Below are positions 61,401 to 64,000 of a stretch of 64,000 bases of DNA, one piece after another. The stretch is from Muriicola sp041358175. Lineage in GTDB: Bacteria; Bacteroidota; Bacteroidia; Flavobacteriales; Flavobacteriaceae. The position numbers and the translations under genes are program-made. The stretch is taken from positions 34,199 to 98,198 of the forward strand of contig NZ_JBGKBE010000010.1 of the NCBI RefSeq assembly GCF_041358175.1. The letters run 5' to 3'. Positions within the stretch are counted from its first letter, which is position 1. Every line of letters begins with the position of its first letter. The notes under the pieces are model-generated. The model saw nothing but the letters and a program-made list of their open reading frames with translations, did not search any database and was not told where the DNA came from.

Positions 61401-64000
61401 ATGATGAAACGAAGAATTCTACTGACCTTACTATTCATGGTCTTGTCTGCCGGACTTTATTCACAGATTAAGATCGGTGACAATCCGCAAAATTTGGATC
61501 CTTCTTCCGTCCTTGAGTTGGAAAGCTCTAACCGGGTATTCGTCATAACACGTATCAGTACAGCTGAAATGAATGCAATTACTCCTTTGCCCGGGGCCAT
61601 GGTTTACAATACGGATGAACAATGCCTCTTTTATTATGAAGGCACAGAATGGATCAATCTCTGTGATGCACTCAGGCTCACCTTTACGGCAGACCCTATT
61701 GTCAACGATTACAGTACAATTGTAATCACAGAAAGTGCGGATAATGTCAATTTTGAAGTACTCGAAATACGGGGACAAAACATTGTCGATTTTACGATAA
61801 CCAGTGTTGATATTCAGAACAATGCCATTACTTCATCAAAACTTGCGCCCGATTCTGTAGGGAACGAGGAATTACAGGACAATACAATCACCGATGACGA
61901 AATGGATTACTCACAGGTCACTCTGATTGACTTCACCAATGACGCAGGGTATATTACCAGCGCGGCTATAGTAAGTGCAGATGCAGGGAATTCCATCATC
62001 CCCGGGAGCGATAACGGGGCATTTTTAGATCTCACCCCTGTACAAACCGCTTTAAACGATCTGGATGTAGCGGTTACCACTATCTCTTTAGTGGATAATG
62101 GGGATGGGACTTATAGCTTTTCCGATTCGATGGGAAATATTCAGTTAATAACTACCAACGGACTAACAATTACCAATACGGTGGCCGGTAACCTTATCGC
62201 AACAGTTACTTTATCAGACGGCAGTAGTACGAATATCAACGAAACTATTACCAGCCTTACTGACACTGGCGACGGTTTTATTACCTATACCACGGAAGAT
62301 GGAACCCAGGAAACTGTAGCCAAGTCTGATATGGCAGACAATGGAGATGGGACTTATACCTTTACCAATAATGATGGTACTGATGTAATTCTTAATACCA
62401 ACGGACTTACCATAACTAATACGGTACCCGGTAATTTAATTGCAACACTTACCCTTGCAGACGGAAGTAGTACTTCTGTAAATGAAACCATTACGGCCCT
62501 TACAGATAATGGGGACGGTCTTATCACTTTTACCAAGGAAAATGGTGGTCAGGATACAGTGGCCAAATCTGATATCACTGATAACCTTGATGGTACCTAT
62601 ACATTTACGAATAATGACGGATCTGACGTAATCTTATCTACTAATGGTTTAACTGTGACCAATACTATAGCTGGAAATTTGATTGCCACTCTTACTCTGG
62701 CTGATGGCAGCAGTACAAATATCAATGAGACCGTTACCAGTATCATTGATAATTCAGACGGATTTGTCACCTTTATAAAAGAAGATGGCACTCAGGATAC
62801 TGTGGCCAAGGCGGATATCACGGATAACCTTGACGGCACCTATACATTTACTAACAATGATGGTGTAGATGTAACCATTACTACAAATGGCCTGGTTGTT
62901 ACCAACACGGTAGCCGGTAATTTGATTGCCACCCTCACACAGGCCGATGGAAGTAATACGGATATCAATGAGACCATTACAGCTTTAGTTGACAACGGAG
63001 ATGGATTTGTCACTTTCACCAAAGAAGACGGCACTCAGGATACTGTGGCCAAGGCCGATATCACTGATAATACCGATGGTACTTACACCTTTACCAACAA
63101 CGATGGTGTGGATGTTATTCTCGATTTCAATGCAGCTGCTCTGCCTTTTGATAATACCATTCTTGGCAATCTAACCGCTACTGATGTGCAGGCCGCGATT
63201 GATGAAGTAAGTACAGCTGTAGCCGGGGGGTCTGATGATCAAAATATCTCAGGTTCCGTACTAATTGGAACAGACCTTACCATCGGTATTGAAAATGGTA
63301 CAAATGAAATAGTGGACCTTTCCAGTTTAGTTGATGATGCAGATGCAGATCCGGCAAATGAATACAATACAGCTTTAGCCATGAATGCAGGAGCCCTTGA
63401 AATAACAGATATCGGGGCTACACTTTCAGAAAGCTTAATTAGTACAGATGCAAATAATGACCTGCTTTTTGGGGTAGATGGCCGACTTTACGTAAATGTA
63501 GATGCTGCGGCGAGCGGGGAGACCAATACTACTATTCTGGACAATGGAGATGGCACTTTTACCTACACGAATGAACTTGGGGCCGCAGAAATAATTTCAA
63601 AAGCGGATCTCATAGATAATGCCGATGGCACTTACACATTTACTAATAATGATGGGAGTGACGAAACCATCGACACCCGGGCAGCCAGCAATCCATATGA
63701 TAATACGATTACTGGACTTCTCATTGCCTCAGATGTGCAGGGTGCTTTGGATGAATTGGCTGCGGGGAGCGACAGTCAGGATATCAGCACGGATAATAGT
63801 CCAGGTAATATTTCTATACAAAATGGAAGTACCCTCACATTGAACGTGGACGATGCAGATTCTGATCCTACGAATGAATTACAGACTTTATCCCAGGCAG
63901 GAAATAATGTAACCCTATCTGACGGAGGAGGTACAATTTCTGTGGCCGACAACGATAATGACCCCACCAATGAAAATCAAACCGTTTCAGCAGGTACAGC
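61401..64000 (+). CDS. Long secreted repeat protein, 5' part
   Basis: The frame is open from ATG 61401 to the window end with no stop (867 codons, incomplete). Signal peptide (ILLTLLFMVLSAGLYSQ), then an N-terminal block IKIGDNPQNLDPSSVLELES and GAMVYNTDEQCLFYYEGTEW typical of flavobacterial surface or tail-fibre-like proteins. From 62094 five units of exactly 81 residues follow, each with two half-motifs DNxDGTYTFTNNDG and DNxDGFVTFTKEDG, and later DxDxDPTNE motifs. The aspartate-rich repeats may bind calcium (inference). No catalytic domain is visible. Possibly an adhesin exported by T9SS; the C terminus is needed to judge. Confidence 0.85.
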   Translation, partial: MMKRRILLTLLFMVLSAGLYSQIKIGDNPQNLDPSSVLELESSNRVFVITRISTAEMNAITPLPGAMVYNTDEQCLFYYEGTEWINLCDALRLTFTADPIVNDYSTIVITESADNVNFEVLEIRGQNIVDFTITSVDIQNNAITSSKLAPDSVGNEELQDNTITDDEMDYSQVTLIDFTNDAGYITSAAIVSADAGNSIIPGSDNGAFLDLTPVQTALNDLDVAVTTISLVDNGDGTYSFSDSMGNIQLITTNGLTITNTVAGNLIATVTLSDGSSTNINETITSLTDTGDGFITYTTEDGTQETVAKSDMADNGDGTYTFTNNDGTDVILNTNGLTITNTVPGNLIATLTLADGSSTSVNETITALTDNGDGLITFTKENGGQDTVAKSDITDNLDGTYTFTNNDGSDVILSTNGLTVTNTIAGNLIATLTLADGSSTNINETVTSIIDNSDGFVTFIKEDGTQDTVAKADITDNLDGTYTFTNNDGVDVTITTNGLVVTNTVAGNLIATLTQADGSNTDINETITALVDNGDGFVTFTKEDGTQDTVAKADITDNTDGTYTFTNNDGVDVILDFNAAALPFDNTILGNLTATDVQAAIDEVSTAVAGGSDDQNISGSVLIGTDLTIGIENGTNEIVDLSSLVDDADADPANEYNTALAMNAGALEITDIGATLSESLISTDANNDLLFGVDGRLYVNVDAAASGETNTTILDNGDGTFTYTNELGAAEIISKADLIDNADGTYTFTNNDGSDETIDTRAASNPYDNTITGLLIASDVQGALDELAAGSDSQDISTDNSPGNISIQNGSTLTLNVDDADSDPTNELQTLSQAGNNVTLSDGGGTISVADNDNDPTNENQTVSAGT
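62094..63308 (+). repeat. Five in-frame 243-bp tandem repeats
   Basis: Unit starts at 62094, 62337, 62580, 62823 and 63066 are exactly 243 bp (81 codons) apart; the first is diverged and the fifth departs from the pattern after its first third. Protein identity between middle units is high, yet third codon positions differ often, showing protein-level conservation with old duplications. Similar half-motifs return at 63537 and 63618. Confidence 0.88.

Noticed and set aside
62354..63034. Three similar minus-strand frames of 60 to 64 codons spaced 243 bases apart
   Set aside because: They are antisense shadows of the in-frame repeats of the long secreted protein and show the same period.
62094..63308. 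Tandem repeats considered as a CRISPR array
   Set aside because: Units are 243 bp, in frame and without short conserved repeats separated by unique spacers.
1..64000. tRNA, rRNA, insertion sequence or phage genes
   Set aside because: Read for cloverleaf arms, rRNA landmarks, transposase or integrase motifs and terminal repeats; none was found.

Overview
The window is a piece of a marine-type Flavobacteriaceae (Bacteroidota) chromosome. Three things point there: many intergenic regions carry the Bacteroidota -7 promoter element TAnnTTTG (17 good matches listed, two or three with a spaced -33 TTG/TTTG); most gene families are typical flavobacterial ones (DUF1573, DUF4174, THX, DUF2256, BLUF, carboxypeptidase-regulatory-like proteins); and Shine-Dalgarno sequences are mostly absent. 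The genus cannot be fixed from the sequence. I see no rRNA, tRNA, IS element, prophage or CRISPR array.

Layout. 1-4013: end of a tryptophan operon (trpD' C F B A plus a small membrane protein). 4063-12650: M20 peptidase, a BLUF photoreceptor directly downstream of PEP carboxylase, UDG-like protein, ribosomal protein THX, YaaA, RluA-type pseudouridine synthase and a PASTA protein. 12761-18050: ddl, coaD, a large PAS histidine kinase with an overlapping response regulator, and a NUDIX hydrolase. 18058-24708: pyrE, SRPBCC, birA, then an rsfS-ftsH-LUD-cdsA-psd-ACBP operon joining proteostasis and phospholipid synthesis. 24711-32809: creatininase-like and sterol-desaturase-like proteins, two exported proteins, valS, DUF1573 and a PDZ aspartyl protease. 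32956-45247: aminotransferase-murB, two sigma factors, an anti-sigma factor, lipA, gap with an overlapping hybrid kinase, lpxK, Nif3 and a coiled-coil zinc-ribbon relative. 45253-55710: kynurenine monooxygenase and kynureninase, a flavin reductase-DUF2256-CryDASH-FeS photolyase operon, a ClpP, MFS, GNAT and an O-methyltransferase. 55670-61092: PAP2, TatA, M1 peptidase, DUF6702 and two paralogous carboxypeptidase-regulatory-like proteins. 61401-64000: the start of a very long secreted repeat protein that runs off the window.

How it works together. The organism both makes tryptophan and has two steps of its kynurenine breakdown. Light-related functions recur: a BLUF sensor abutting PEP carboxylase and two cryptochrome/photolyases in one operon with a flavin reductase. 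Signalling is dense (two histidine kinases, one response regulator, two sigma factors, one anti-sigma).

Most interesting observations: the ppc-BLUF gene pair; pyrE and tatA, which look leaderless because the -7 element ends exactly 4 nt before the ATG in both; two orphan terminators whose G-U wobble pattern assigns them to strands with no annotated gene (possible small RNAs near 8.6-8.85 kb and 35.2-35.4 kb); and a zinc-ribbon protein that has lost all four cysteines.
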